A DNA stretch of 64,000 nucleotides from Aradus depressus (GCA_963662175.1 OY759225.1:9869107-9933106); one strand, 5' to 3'; counted from the first letter of the stretch, positions 41,381 to 51,979 are shown. Numbers and translations are program-made. Notes: a model not told the origin generated them from the letters alone.

Positions 41381-41726
41381 GGGCGCCGGTAGCTCAGTGG
41401 TATGCGTGCTTGACTTCTGAGCTCAAGGTCGTGGGTTCGTAGCCCGACCGAGGCCCTTAGTTTATTTTATCTGGGAGGTAAAATAAACTTAAGCACGCCG
41501 TCCTTCGGATGGGACGTTAAGCGATGGTCCCGAGCCTGTACGATGTCAGGTACTCGTTAAAGACCCCTGCCCTAGGTGAATAAAAATTTAGGGTAGGAAA
41601 AATTTAGGACTCCCACAGTAGAGTCGGACTCATGTCCACCAGAGTGACGATAGAACGCTCTAGTAGTAGGCGATATGACCTCGTAATTAAAGCCCGGGCA
41701 TGAGTCATAAAACCTAACCTAACCTA
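41381..41726 (+). mobile_element. tRNA-derived SINE, full-length reference copy
   Basis: About 345 bp. Head GCGCCGGTAGCTCAGTGGTA carries the A box (TAGCTCAGTGG), followed by GAGCTCAAGGTCGTG and the B box GGTTCGTAGCC. Body: GGGAGGTAAAATAAACTTAA, GCACGCCGTCCTTCGGATGG, GACGTTAAGCGATGGTCCCG, CAGGTACTCGTTAAAGACCC, GACTCATGTCCACCAGAGTG and AAAGCCCGGGCATGAGTCAT. The 3' tail is AAAACCTAACCTAACCTA, i.e. (AACCT)n. No poly(A). It is an RNA polymerase III-type element depending on a LINE in trans. Confidence 0.93.
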
Positions 41727-42655
41727 TTGTGAAGTTTGACAAAGCAATTGTGTATTTTAATTATCTATTCCTAGAATGGTGCTTCACAAAGTAAATCTGG
41801 AAACCATAAATTATTCGATTTTTATATAATTTTCTGTGTATTCTCTTTAGTTTTTTTCTTACAAGTCCCCCCTCCCCCCCCCCCCCCCCCCCCCCTACAA
41901 TATGTATCTTACTGGAGATTCATCGACATTTCTTTTTTTAATCCACCAGGAATTTCTACACAAATTATATTTACTAAAATTTAGAACTCCATCAGTTCGG
42001 CTCATGTCCACGAGAGTAACGAAAGAGCGCTCTGATAGTAGTTGAGATGAGCTAGTATTCTGCAAGCACCCCGTTCTAAGGGTAAATCGTGGGGTGTACG
42101 ATGAAGGGATTCCTTAAAAATAGTATTGATCAGCCTAGAGGGTGTTGGCTGGGAAGGTAATGTGTTTATGCGTGTCGATTTAAGGAAGATTTATGTCAGA
42201 CAGAACGATAGATAGCAAGAGGCTCAGAAATATCAGATAACAAAACTCATCCACATGGGACTTATTTTTTACTTTTTTATACCTATAGTATAGTATAAGC
42301 AAGTATTGTAATCGTGCGAAAATCTGAGATCGAGTTTTCAACAGATTTTCACGTTTTACGGTCCCTTGTTTTGACCATTTTCGCGATAATGTCAAGTTGT
42401 GAGCGCTCTAATTCAGAAACGATTGTAGCTATGAAATTGAAATTTGGAAATTATATTTTGGCCGAAATCGGACTTAATATTTATGAATAAAATAAAATGA
42501 TGACGTTTTTCAAATAAGTGCACAGTTAGTTATTACCTTTAGAATAGAGACTTTCACCTCCTGGTTTTACCAGAGGAGGGAACCCTTTCACCTCAGGTAC
42601 TCTTAGGTTAATATAAATATGTATGCCTGGCAAATATCTGAATTATTGTTGAACA
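41727..42655. other. Non-coding; poly(C) tract and scraps
   Basis: Poly(C) at about 41867-41895. SINE 3' scrap at 41998-42040 (GGCTCATGTCCACGAGAGTA, AACGAAAGAGCGCTCTGATA). The inverted 1837-type motif at about 42310-42345. Nothing coding. Confidence 0.6.
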
Positions 42656-42693
42656 TTGTGCTGACGATGGCGTAAGCCGAAACCGGTACACAT
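42656..42693 (+). ncRNA. Hammerhead-like ribozyme, family D-like, well-formed
   Basis: TGTG, CTGACGA, T, helix II GGC/GCC with GTAA tetraloop, GAAA, ACCGGT, A, CACA pairing with TGTG as a 4-bp helix I. Its helix I and II differ in sequence from the 19989 copy while both remain paired. Confidence 0.8.
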
Positions 42694-42790
42694 TTAAGTA
42701 TATGTTTGTGGAATTAGACAATATAAGTGTTCAAAAAAGTGTTTTATCTATAATTTTATTTTATTTATTAGTATTTCCACAATATCAACA
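42656..42790 (+). mobile_element. Hammerhead unit, family D-like, single copy with tail
   Basis: A single ribozyme (42656-42693) followed by TTTGTGGAATTAGACAATAT, TGTTTTATC, and TTTCCACAATATCAACAC. This tail has the same plan as the tails of families D and F: a GTGGAAT strand that can pair with a downstream TTTCCACA. No inverted partner is present. Confidence 0.75.
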
Positions 42791-43738
42791 CAGAACACAA
42801 AAAAATGTATTCGGACAATAATATTTATGACCTAATCAAAAATCTGTTCAAGTCAAAGTCGTAGAGAAACCTAAATTTAACATTTAATATGAAATATGAT
42901 TTTTCCCAGATCGTCTGGTTTTCGGGATACATGCCAAAAACCGTCCTGAAGTGTCGATTAGAAACATATATTATTAGACGTTTCCTTGCTTTACCCAAAA
43001 ACTATCAGTCCTATCGAAAAATTGTTTACTTTCAAAAATGTTCGTTATTAAATTTCCAATCACTAAATTGCCTCCAATTTCAGATAGGATCAATACAACC
43101 GAAGTTACAACGCCTCAAAAATTGTAAAATCTGTCCAAATACATACCTAATGCGTACATCGAGAAGTAATATAAATATGAAAGACCATACATTTTTATAA
43201 GTGGTTGGTGGATTGTTGATTAAATTTACAGGGACGAGTGGATGTAACGAAATACATTGTACCAGAGTGACTTTGTTTATCCACTAAATTTTATAAAGAA
43301 GTGCTTTCGCGAGGGCTTTTGTGCAAGACTGAGAGAAAAAAAAAAAAGTCTTAAGGCCTTTGGGGCTCCAAGGTTTTTCTAAAGCCTCGTCTTAACTCAC
43401 TTTGGTACATAAAGAAAAAAAAAAAAAGTAGAAAATATATATGGAGCTGGAAAAGGTAAGGAAAGAATGTCTTAAGATGCATATTAAAAATTTTATAAGC
43501 AAACTGAGTACAGGTTCCACAAAGTGAAGTAATGGAATAGGTACATACGAGTATGGTATGTACTAAGTTTTCTAAGATAAAAAAAACAACCTTAAAACAT
43601 CTACAAAAAGTACACACATTGAAAATGTAAAATTATTGTTAAAATTAATTTTTTTTTTAAAGAAGAGGGGAGGCGAAAAGTTGGGAATTTTTATGGGAAC
43701 AATATTATTCAAGGAAGTGGCAACACTGTTTCCATATA
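42791..43738. other. Non-coding
   Basis: An open frame at 42889-43200 (103 codons) has no domain, AT-rich codons and no relation to any repeat here; not supported. The rest shows nothing. Confidence 0.4.
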
Positions 43739-44596
43739 CAGTAAAACTTCGTATTTCCCTGATATAACGCTCATTTTCCTGGGCCCCGGTCCCACTGGGG
43801 AATTTTCCAATGAAAGTTTATTCGTTGTAACGCTCCGACTTCCCGTTTATAGCGCTCCGATGGAAGGATTAAACACATGACAAAATTAAATTAAAATCAG
43901 GAAATAAACAACACTTGCCATGATTTAATGTATTCTGTGAAAATAATTTCTATGAATTTTCTCTCTCCCCTACAAAATGTTTCCATAAATTCAATTAACT
44001 TGTGCTTTTGCAATACGATTCTAATTTTTCTTTCAGTAGTTTATCTTCTTCGGTCCTCTTTAACATCGTATAAAATGTCGTCAAAATCTTTCCAATAAAA
44101 GAAAAGAATTAATTAATAAAAGAGTTTGATCGATCTACAAAACAGAATCCATAATTACAAAGCCAAAAATAATCGATGTTTTGAATGCAATAAAGACGAT
44201 TCGTACATTTTTTGTGTGCAATACGGAAGTAGAAGACGAAACTTTTAAAAATATCAATCAATTAGAAAACGCTGTTTTTAAAAAAAGCTTAGTTTGTGTT
44301 AAGGGACCATCTAACAAGTAATATGTACAATTTATTTAAGTCATTTTAATTATTTAATTTGTATGTACATAATTACATAATATTTTTTATTCTTTATACA
44401 TACCTATGTCCTGTTTATATATATATATATATATTTTATGTTCTTCATTTGTCTATCAATTTACGTACTACATACTACATTTTGAAATAAATAATTTCCA
44501 TTCAGCCGTTTTATTTTTTGCCGGTAATAGCGCTTTCCCGGCTATAGCGCTCTTTTTCTTCTGTCCCTAGAAGAGCGTTATAACGAAGTTTTACTG
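43739..44596. mobile_element. Tigger/pogo-like transposon, internally deleted
   Basis: Ends CAGTAAAACTTCGTATTTCC and, inverted, CAGTAAAACTTCGTTATAAC, with TA at 43737-43738 and 44597-44598. Internal blocks TATAGCGCT and TTCCCGTTTATAGCGC recur at both ends. These termini and the TA duplication are typical of Tigger/pogo elements. Only the last part of the transposase frame remains (44160-44321). Confidence 0.9.
44160..44321 (+). pseudogene. Tigger-like transposase C-terminal remnant
   Basis: 53 residues and a stop within the Tigger-like element: KPKIIDVLNAIKTIRTFFVC, NTEVEDETFKNINQLENAVF, KKSLVCVKGPSNK. The pattern of an alternating A/L helix followed by a helix with N..QLE is seen at the end of Tigger/pogo transposases. 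The catalytic DDE core and the DNA-binding domain are missing. Confidence 0.6.
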
Positions 44597-44604
44597 TAAC
44601 ACAT

Positions 44605-45285
44605 AAACTCAACAGAACACTTCATAACAATCTTATGATACACACAGTACCCGAAACAATACAAACTACTTACATAGGGTTTTTTTAACAAACTTTACAC
44701 AAATACAAACCCAGAAATACATTATCTTCACATCACTAACAACAAAACCCACACGAAGATTGAAGAGAAGATGGAACCGCGACTAGTGACATCTTGAATC
44801 ATATTCGTTATTAATATTTCCTTTACTTTTATTATCTCTCTTACTACTCATGCATCAAAATTGTTTTGTTTATTGTATTATTATTATTTTACATTTTTTT
44901 AAATTTATATCTTTGGTGTTTAGGAAAAAGGGCTTAAGTCAGAATAAGTCTTGTGATCCAAAGGACAAGTGCATTTAAATATTTTTACCATATATAACTG
45001 CATGTTGGAATATTATACTTTGTTTATATTTAAAACTTAATAGAAATAATATTTCAAGTAACATAAATGTGTTTTACCTGATTTGCAGGAATATTGCAAA
45101 CCTTCAGAAATTCCCCTTCTAAAATTCAGATTTTCTGACATAAGCCCTTCTGCCCAAACACCCAAGATATTCTTATTATTATTTTTTGTCTTAATAATAA
45201 AGATAAATTTTAGTCTCGAGGACCTACCACTTCCTCTTTCACGCCACCATATCTACATAATATATCTTTATAAATAAAAGACAAA
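44605..45285 (+). pseudogene. Jockey-type LINE 3' end relic, second copy of the 17035 family
   Basis: CACTTCATAACAATCTTATG, CACACAGTACCCGAAAC and GAAGAGAAGATGGAACCGCG run parallel to 17220-17400, and the 3' UTR again has GAGGACCTACCAC and ATCTTTATAAATAAAAGACA with an A-rich end. About 240 bases (44890-45165) are not present in the first copy, either a later insertion here or a deletion there. Confidence 0.8.
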
Positions 45286-46009
45286 AAATAAAAATATAAA
45301 TTAAAAATTTTAAAAAAGAAATTAATTAATTAGTACATCAAATATAAGAACAAACTAATGTGTTTAAATAGAATTTATAATAAAATAAAATAAAAAAATA
45401 ATAGATGTACTTTTGTTTAAAGAGAGAAAAGAAATAAGCCGGTCGAAGCAGACGTTTTGTAGCAGAGACATGGCCTAGTTTGGTTGGCAGAGCCATCAAA
45501 TATATATTGTGTAGTGACTTATGGCGTGATATGGATGAGAGAGATCTTCAAGACAATTCTGACTGAATATACAAAGATAAAAGGTACTGTTTTTTTCTTA
45601 TTTTCTAACTTCCTCAAAGAAGAGGGGCCACGAAGAAGACCAAATACTCATGTAATTTTAAGAAATTTTTAATAATATAAACATTTTTGTAATTGATTTT
45701 TTTTTATTAAATTTTTTTATAACATTATAATGGAGTTTAAAGAAAATAAACCGAATATTTTGTTCTCTGGAAAATTTAGAAAATTTGCTGGCATCCCGAA
45801 TTATATTTTTTAAATAAAAAATTCAAATAATCACAAATTGAATTTTTTTCTTATATAGAGGTACCTACTATACACTTTCCTTAAAATTGCACGACGTATG
45901 ATTTACATTATTTTATTATTAATTAGGACCTTTTTCGGAAACTGCTGTAAAAATCAAAATTTCATATAAGATCAGTTTAAAATCAATTCTCCACTGGTAA
46001 TAGTACCCA
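45286..46009. other. Non-coding; DR2 fragment at 45925-46000
   Basis: Inverted DR2 block: GGACCTTTTTCGGAAACTGC, TGTAAAAATCAAAATTTCAT, then GATCAGTTTAAAATC. The 45300-45920 segment is AT-rich with no gene. Confidence 0.5.
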
Positions 46010-46085
46010 TAATAGAGTCAGGCTCATGTCCATCAGATGAAAGAGCGCTCTGGTAGTAGGCGATATGACCTCATAGTCACAGTAA
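46010..46085 (+). mobile_element. SINE 3' scrap
   Basis: AGAGTCAGGCTCATGTCCAT, GAAAGAGCGCTCTGGTAGTA and GGCGATATGACCTCATAG match the SINE 3' half. Confidence 0.8.
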
Positions 46086-46279
46086 AAATTCTTTTCGGCC
46101 TCTGATAGACAAGATTTTATTTAAAAAAGTAAAATTCCGATCAAATATCCAACTGATGTTTGAACAGCTCATTTCAGTGTCAAGATTGGAAGCAATTTTT
46201 TTACAAGATCACAAAAAAGTCCTGAAATAGAAGCCCTTCAACCTTCATCAGGATAAAGAAGGGAAAAAAACATGGTGGG

Positions 46280-46300
46280 AGAGGGGGGGGGGGGGGGGGC
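46280..46300 (+). repeat. Poly(G) tract
   Basis: GAGAGGGG followed by 14 or more G. One of seven long G or C homopolymer tracts in the window, the others being near 10231, 14940, 41867, 48485, 48946 and 49399. Confidence 0.95.
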
Positions 46301-46529
46301 GGAGGCAATTAAACTTGTGCCACGGGGGAGGTGTTATCTGAAAGAGCCAACGGAGTACGTCCTCAAGTTCAAAGTTCATTAGAGGGAGAGGTTAAGGGCT
46401 TAGGGGGTGGTTAAGGAACGCTAACAGGGAACCTTAGAGGGTAGACGACACTCAAGGAAACTCCTACATTCGTAGAATCCATTTCCCACTCACCCAGACT
46501 TTACTTTCACGCCTATACTAAGTATGAGA

Positions 46530-46998
46530 TGTGTTCAAAAAATAACGGGAATTTTCGATTTTTGAAAAGAATTTTATTTATTCGTCTACATCAATGTTAT
46601 CCCCTTCAAAGTAGTCCTCATTAGATATTTTACACTTACGCCAGCGCTTCTTCCAATCCCCGAAACACTTCTGGAACTCGATCTTTGGGATAGCATTTAG
46701 CTCTCTCATGCTTGTGAAACGACGGCCCTTTAAGGTTCTCTTTATTGTTGGGAACAGAAAAAAGTCACAAGGAGCCATGTCTGGCGAATATGGAGGCTGG
46801 GGCATCATTACAGTGTTGTTTTTGGTCGAAAATTCACGAACAAGCAATTAAGTCAAAGCAGATGCATTATCGTGGTGCAAAGGCCATGAATTGTTTCGCC
46901 AATAATCCGGGCGTATTTTTCGGATTGCGCTTGTACTACCTAGTGGCAAGAACTCATAGTGCACTATGCCGATAAAATAGAAAAACACAGTGAGCATG
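46530..46998 (-). pseudogene. mariner-family transposase relic
   Basis: Minus strand, high to low coordinates: MLTVFFYF.GIVHYEFLPLG, then after a deletion IRKIRPDYWRNNSWPLHHDN, ASALT, a stop, LLVREFSTKNNTVMMPQPPY, SPDMAPCDFFLF and EDYFEGDNIDVDE. This is the C-terminal catalytic domain of a mariner DD34D transposase. The second acid (HHDN) and third (SPD) are present, but the first aspartate (normally in VFFD) is Y, and there is an internal deletion and a stop. The right end has ATGTGTTCAAAAAATAACGG, a mariner-like terminal sequence. It is inactive. Confidence 0.93.
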
Positions 46999-47059
46999 AC
47001 CATCACATTCGAAATTTCATTTACTACATTTTAATTTACATTCAAATTTCAAAATTTTT

Positions 47060-47175
47060 TATTTCATCAGGCTGCCTGATGTTGAGGGCAACCTCGAAAG
47101 CCGGCTAGCTAATACAAATAAAAATCCGTGAAAGGTCAGACTACATGTTATTTGACAACCTGCGAAGTAAATATT
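47060..47175 (+). mobile_element. Family E hammerhead unit, single copy
   Basis: Ribozyme at 47071-47111 followed by the family tail AAAAATCCGTGAAAGGTCAG and TTATTTGACAACCTGCGAAG. No inverted partner. Confidence 0.8.
47071..47111 (+). ncRNA. Hammerhead-like ribozyme, family E, A9 mutant
   Basis: TGC, CTGATGT (A9 changed to T), T, perfect GAGG/CCTC helix II with GCAA tetraloop, GAAA, AGCCGGCT, A, GCT. The tetraloop differs from the GAAA of other copies but still fits GNRA. Confidence 0.7.
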
Positions 47176-47329
47176 TCTTATTTATGTATGTAAGTGCGTA
47201 TGTGTATATGTGTAGTTGAGATAACTTTATGAATTACATCAAAATAGACAACATATCATATTTCTCTTAAGACGGGGACCAATAAGAATATCCCTGACTC
47301 ACGGCCCACTAAACAGGAGTAGAATGTGT
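47176..47329. other. Non-coding
   Basis: Nothing recognised. Confidence 0.4.
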
Positions 47330-47560
47330 GTTATGTCTGTCTGTGAACACGATAACTCCCGATAGAATGAATGTATCGACACGATGTGTGTATTCAGATG
47401 TTCAGCAATAGCCAAAGAGAATGGAGGATTAGGGGGGAGGCTTGTAATAAATGTATGATAGATAATGAATGATTTTCAGCCCTAACGACAGAATGGTTTT
47501 GGAGGAGCGAAAAGTAAATTGAATAATTCGATCTGGGGATGTGCCTTGCTGATGATTCAA
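47330..47560 (+). repeat. Dispersed repeat DR1
   Basis: TGTCTGTCTGTGAACACGAT, AACTCCCGATAGAATGAATG, TATCGACACGATG, then AGAATGGTTTTGGAGGAGCG, GAATAATTCGATCTGGGGAT. Confidence 0.85.
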
Positions 47561-47989
47561 CGCTTTTTTTTTTCACATTTTTCTTTCTGAAAGAATGAAG
47601 AAAGTATTTCTTAATCTGTATCTTGAGAAAATCTTCTTTGAACTCTTTCATCGCCGCAATTATTAAAATTGCTTTAATCGGATATACACTTTGTCAAAGT
47701 TTAACTTAAGTTTTAAGGAAAGTTAAACACAGAAAATCCTAAATTTATCCCTTTACAGAAAAGTTAGGTAAGTCTTTGCCCTTTTTCAACAATAATGTAA
47801 TAACCTAATTAATTAATAATAATTACGATTATTTTTAATAAACTCTATAGTTTAAATAATAAGATTAAATGAATTTTTGTGATTTTACTTCTCATTAAAA
47901 CATAAAATTCTGTTGAAAACTTAACATAGAATTTCTGACAGATTACGTAATATCCGCTATACTTCGTGAACCATAGTGGTTAAATTTCT
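47561..47989. other. AT-rich non-coding stretch
   Basis: Nothing recognised except a DR1 scrap near 47920-47980. Confidence 0.4.
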
Positions 47990-48690
47990 CTCTGTCAGTG
48001 GTTCTGTGTGTCTGTGAACACAATAACATAAGGACACATTTCAAAAATAAGTTTGTTTTATCTATTTATTACAAGTTTCCACAATATGTCCGCGTTTCTC
48101 AACTTAGAAGTTGATAAGGACACCTATCAATTTTCAGCCGAATCGGCTAAAGGGAAGTTGAGGGCTTTACACAAAAACCCTAATAACTTTCGAGGTGATG
48201 AAAGCGACACTTACTAATTTTCAGTGGTTTTACTCAAAAACCCTAATAACTGCCGTTCTAATGAATGTAACGACATGAAATTTCATTTTTAAAGTCAAAA
48301 CCCAATGAGGACATAACCTGTCAAATTTCAGCGATTTCGGCCTAAGGGAAAGGGCTCAACACAAAAGCCCTAATAACTGCCAATGTAATGAATTTATCGA
48401 CACTAAATTTAGTAGGAGTAATTAGGGACCCCTATTTGAGTCAACTATTGAATATTAGGGCAAACATTCGACTGGTTTTGGAAGGGGGGGGGGGGGGGGG
48501 GGGGAGAGAGAGAAAAGTTAATTGATTAATTCGTACTGGGGAAGTACATTGGTTTTCTGATTTTCCGACTTCTTTTTTTTTTTTTTGTATGAGTTAAAGG
48601 TTAATCGTAAAAAATAGTGGCGTAGTGAAGTTTTGGGTGGCCTTTATGCCACAATTTGATGTGGGTCCCATCGCATTTTTGACCTTTTAC
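47990..48690 (+). repeat. Dispersed repeat DR1, several modules, with nested tail insert
   Basis: GTGTGTCTGTGAACACAATA, AATTTTCAGCCGAATCGGC, TCAAATTTCAGCGATTTCGG, GACTGGTTTTGGAAGG, a poly(G) at 48484-48502, TTCGTACTGGGGAAGTACAT and GAGTTAAAGGTTAATCGTAA. A family D tail piece (48024-48112) sits between the first two modules. Confidence 0.85.
48024..48112 (+). mobile_element. Family D ribozyme-unit tail, ribozyme missing
   Basis: ATTTCAAAAATAAGTTTGTT, TTATTACAAGTTTCCACAAT and ATGTCCGCGTTTCTCAACTT match the tail of 30200-30290. It lies inside DR1. Confidence 0.85.
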
Positions 48691-49499
48691 TCTTTAGAGC
48701 GACATACTAATTTACAGTGAAATCCGCTTAAGGGATGAGGGAATCAGGGATGGGGGAATGAACTCAAAAGCCCTTATAACTGTCGATATAACGAATGTAT
48801 CAGGCACGATATTTAGTAAGATGATTCAAACGCTAAGTAAGACGCCTTTCGATTTTCAACAAACTGGGTATTTAGAGTAGGGGGTGTACCTCTGAAGTAA
48901 CGTACAAACTTTTGTCATAAAACGGATCCAGGATGTCCATCAGGTGGGGGGGGGGGGGGGGGGGGACTTCGTTAACAGTAGTTGCGAAAAGTAGCGAAAT
49001 CAGTTCGTCAGAATTCGGCCGAAAATGCACGAAAGATCCAAACATGTGACAAGGTGGGGGACCGCGTCCACTAGACCCGTATCGTTCGTCAGTTTTCGGC
49101 CGAACAGGTGCGAAGTGTGAAGCGATCCCATTCTGCTGGGATTTTACGGACGAACAGGTCCGAATACATCCTCACATTGTACACCAAATAATTCTTCTGA
49201 TGATTCCTCCGGGGGTCAGTACAACGCATCGTCCTATTTTCACGAATTAGATCCTAGTGGAACCTTCTTTGTAAATCAACAAAAAATTCTTTACATTTTT
49301 TGTACTACGTTTGTCTAGTTATTCGTTTCTATCGTTATTATGTACCTTAGTTTAGTTTGAAAGTATAAAAAAATCCAGTTTGTGTAATTCTGCTTTAACA
49401 CCCCCCCCCCCCCACCCCCCCCCCCCACCCCCCCCCCCTTCGTATCCGCCACTGTCTTATGTGATAGTGATAGTAGGATGTTCTGTGATGAGATTTTTC
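48691..49499. other. Non-coding; poly(G) and poly(C) tracts
   Basis: DR1-like modules at 48700-48850 (CCTTATAACTGTCGATATAA). Poly(G) at 48946-48965. 48990-49260 is non-repetitive. A C-rich tract at 49399-49439 consists of runs of 9-13 C broken by A. Confidence 0.6.
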
Positions 49500-49585
49500 A
49501 TAGAAATAAAATACGTTATCTACCCACTGTTTTATTTTTTAACCCTAACCGATATTCAACGCAACAGCGTCATCATCAGTGGTAA
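49500..49585 (-). mobile_element. Family B hammerhead unit, single diverged arm
   Basis: AGAAATAAAATACGTTATCT and CCCACTGTTTTATTTT match the family B palindrome arm; ribozyme at 49543-49582. Confidence 0.75.
49543..49582 (-). ncRNA. Hammerhead-like ribozyme, family B, degenerate 3' part
   Basis: Minus strand: CCA, intact CTGATGA, T, GACGC/GCGTT with TGTT loop, GAAT (GAAA mutated), ATCGGTTAGGG. The palindromic helix III is broken. Confidence 0.6.
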
Positions 49586-50187
49586 TTATTAATTCGTTCA
49601 TTCATTATATACCGGTTTTATGAAACATACATTGACGCCTATGCCTACATGTACATTACATCTGTTAAGAACGTCAGCACGTCACTTTAAAGAAAATATG
49701 CCCTAATTTTTTTTTTTTTTTTTTTTTTCTGTCAGATTCCCAGGACTGGGTGGCAGAATAAATATAATTTATTCATTCTAATGGTGTATTTGTGTGATAC
49801 ATTTTGTTTTAACTTCGAGAGAGGCCAAAGTTGGTCGGCCCAACTCTTCATATATCTTCATATATTTCCCCCAGATTCCCCTCTTCTTTATCTACGTTAG
49901 CAGTTTATATATCATAGTCATCTCTAGCATTATACTTTCACAGCTAAATGAGAAGCTTAGTAAACGACCAAAAATTCGATGTCAAGTTTTCAGCGGAATT
50001 TTTCAAATTACTAATTCAACAATGAAAAAAATATAAAAAACAAACAGGTTCTCGGATGTGTGTTTTTCGACTAAGTACGGCCCTTGAGGTCCACACGGCC
50101 ACATTTAATCTATATATATTGTTAATTGTGATGCAAATACACATATGTCACATAGCTTTTTTTTTTTTTAAATTTTGCTTTTGCAAC
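49586..50187. other. Non-coding
   Basis: Poly(T) at 49709-49728; DR1 scrap at 49960-50010 (GACCAAAAATTCGATG, GTTTTCAGCGGAAT). Nothing coding. Confidence 0.5.
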
Positions 50188-50560
50188 TACATGTTAAATT
50201 TCATGACAATCCGACTATCTGCTAATGAGCTAGAACCATTTTTATGCTTAGCGCACCCCCACAACCCACCCTCCTGTTCAAAAATTTTAGTCACGATATA
50301 GCCTATTTTTCAAAAGGATGCATGTTAAATTTCATTAAAATCGGATCATCCGTTGATGAGGTAGACCTATTTTTATGCTTGGCCCCTCTCACAACCCCCC
50401 CTCCCCTTACGAATTTTGAGACTTCACACCTTCTATTTTTCAATTGGCTATTAAGAATACTACATGTGAAATTTCATGACAATCCGACCATCTGTTAATG
50501 AGGTAGGATAATTTTTATGCTTAGCCCCTCTCATAACACTCCCTCCCGTTCAAGATTTTC
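50188..50560 (+). repeat. Diverged tandem repeat DR3, three units of about 130-150 bp
   Basis: Units start at about 50189, 50323 and 50462: CATGTTAAATTTCATGACAA, TCCG.C.ATC.G.TAATGAG, TTTTTATGCTTAGC.CC.CT, ACAACCC.CCCTCC. Single modules of the same type occur at 60190-60300 and 60790-60960. Confidence 0.8.
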
Positions 50561-50924
50561 AGACGGTGATTATGTAGCAATGGGGTTACACTTCGAACCC
50601 TTTTCGAGAAACCTTCTTCCTGAGCAGCAGAACCCTAAAATTTATATTTAACAAAAACAAATAGGTAGAAAGGTGGTATTTCTTGATTCCAAGAGGATTT
50701 TTGGCAAAGTTTTTCTTTCTCGTTTCAACTATAAGCTAAGAAAGTTTATTTGACCGAGTTTGCTCGTTTTTTCTATTATCGATTCCTTCCTTCTTTGCTC
50801 GCATGAACAATTCAATTCGAGTCCAGCACTTTCCTGGAGGAAGTTCACAAAGTTTGCTTTCCGCCTAGCCTAGTCTTTCCAGCCACCTTGTAAAGTAGTT
50901 CTATATAGTTGGTGGGCGGTGTCG
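50561..50924. other. Non-coding
   Basis: No recognised gene or repeat. Confidence 0.4.
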
Positions 50925-51090
50925 TCGGAGTTCTAAATTTTGCCTACCTAGGAAGGGCTTTAACGAGTACCAGACATCGCACAGGCACGGGATTTAGTTC
51001 CCTACGAAGGGTGGCATGCTCAAAGTTTCACTTAAGGGCCTCATCCTTGAGTTGATTAGGCTAGAACGCAACCCCTGAGCTACCCACATC
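50925..51090 (-). mobile_element. SINE, 3'-truncated diverged copy
   Basis: Inverted AATTTTGCCTACCTAGG, CTTTAACGAGTACCAGACAT, CGCACAGGCACGGG, GGTGGCATGCTCAAAGTTTC and CCCCTGAGCTACC match body and head of the SINE. Confidence 0.8.
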
Positions 51091-51230
51091 CTTAAAATAG
51101 CTTATTGTTGATCTAGAATGTCCCGGGAGAAGTTTCATTTTTGTCACACACAAAGACACCAAACTGCAAACACTTATACCAACGTAGAAGGAATTCGAGG
51201 TTATGTCGTGTAAATTAAAATTCAATATTT

Positions 51231-51271
51231 GACCAACGTTTCGGAAACTATTTATTTATTTCTTCAGGGCC
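51231..51271 (-). ncRNA. Hammerhead-like ribozyme, family A-like, weak helix II
   Basis: Minus strand: GGCC, CTGAAGA, A, then AATAAATAAATAGTTTCC (weak helix II), GAAA, ACGT, T, GGTC. Helix I GCC/GGT forms with one wobble pair. Confidence 0.6.
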
Positions 51272-51433
51272 TTATAATGACTTGAATGTATGTGTGTGGT
51301 GAAGATGTTCAGAGTTTGTGTCCAGTATAGAGCTATGGTGTCGTGTACGTAGCGGTCAACCCTCGACACTAGCTCTGTACTGGACACAAACTCTCAACAC
51401 CTTCACCACACACATCCGCTCAAGTCATTATAA

Positions 51434-51474
51434 GGCCCTGAAGAAGAAAATAAATAGTTTTCGAAACGTTGACC
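51434..51474 (+). ncRNA. Hammerhead-like ribozyme, family A-like, right copy
   Basis: GGCC, CTGAAGA, extra A, helix II GAAAA/TTTTC with a 7-base loop, GAAA, ACGT, T, GACC. Here the inserted base is A where most families have T. Confidence 0.65.
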
Positions 51475-51637
51475 AAATATTGAATTTTCATTTACACGAC
51501 TGAACTTGCGGTACTCTTTTCAATGTAAAAGGATGTCATTGAAAATCACAGTTGACAGATCGAATTTATGGTTGTGGAAAAAACATAAAGGCACACTAAA
51601 TACAGAATTATTTTTTTCAAATCGCCCATTTTAAATT

Positions 51638-51979
51638 TAGGTTAGGTTTTATAAATCATGCCCGGGCTTTAACTACGAGGTCATATCGCCTACTACCAGA
51701 GCGCTCTTTCGTCACTCTGGTGGATATGAGCCCGACTCTACTGTGGGAGTCTTAAATTTTGCCTACCCTCAATTTTTATTCAACTAAGGCAGGGGTCTTT
51801 AACGAGTACCTGACATCGCACAGGCTCGGGACCATCGCTTAACGTCTCATCCGAAGGACGGCGTGCTTAAGTTTATTTTACCTCCCAAATAAAATAAACT
51901 AAGGGCCTCGGTCGGTTTTCGAACCCACATTCTTGAGCTTAGAAGACAAGCACGCGTACCACTGAGCTACCGGCGCCCT
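51638..51979 (-). mobile_element. tRNA-derived SINE, full-length
   Basis: Minus orientation: head at 51979 (GGCGCCGGTAGCTCAGTGGT), body as at 41381 with GGTGGATATGAGCCC block, and tail AAAACCTAACCTAAA at 51638. The tail retains the AACCT repeat. Confidence 0.92.

Larger units (their letters stand above)
51205..51500. mobile_element. Family A-like hammerhead foldback
   Basis: Left arm 51205-51335 and right arm 51364-51500 are inverted: TCGTGTAAATTAAAATTCAA at the left edge with ATTTACACGA at the right; AAGTCATTATAAGGCCCTGA versus its complement; TGTGTGTGGTGAAG. Spacer of about 28 bases. Each arm contains one ribozyme-like core reading outward. Confidence 0.85.

Noticed and set aside
34228..41430. 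tRNA genes at 34228-34307, 40514-40592 and 41381
   Set aside because: A and B boxes are present, but acceptor stems do not pair and the sequences continue into the SINE body or are truncated.
42889..43200. 103-codon plus frame
   Set aside because: No domain, no splice or promoter context, AT-biased codons.
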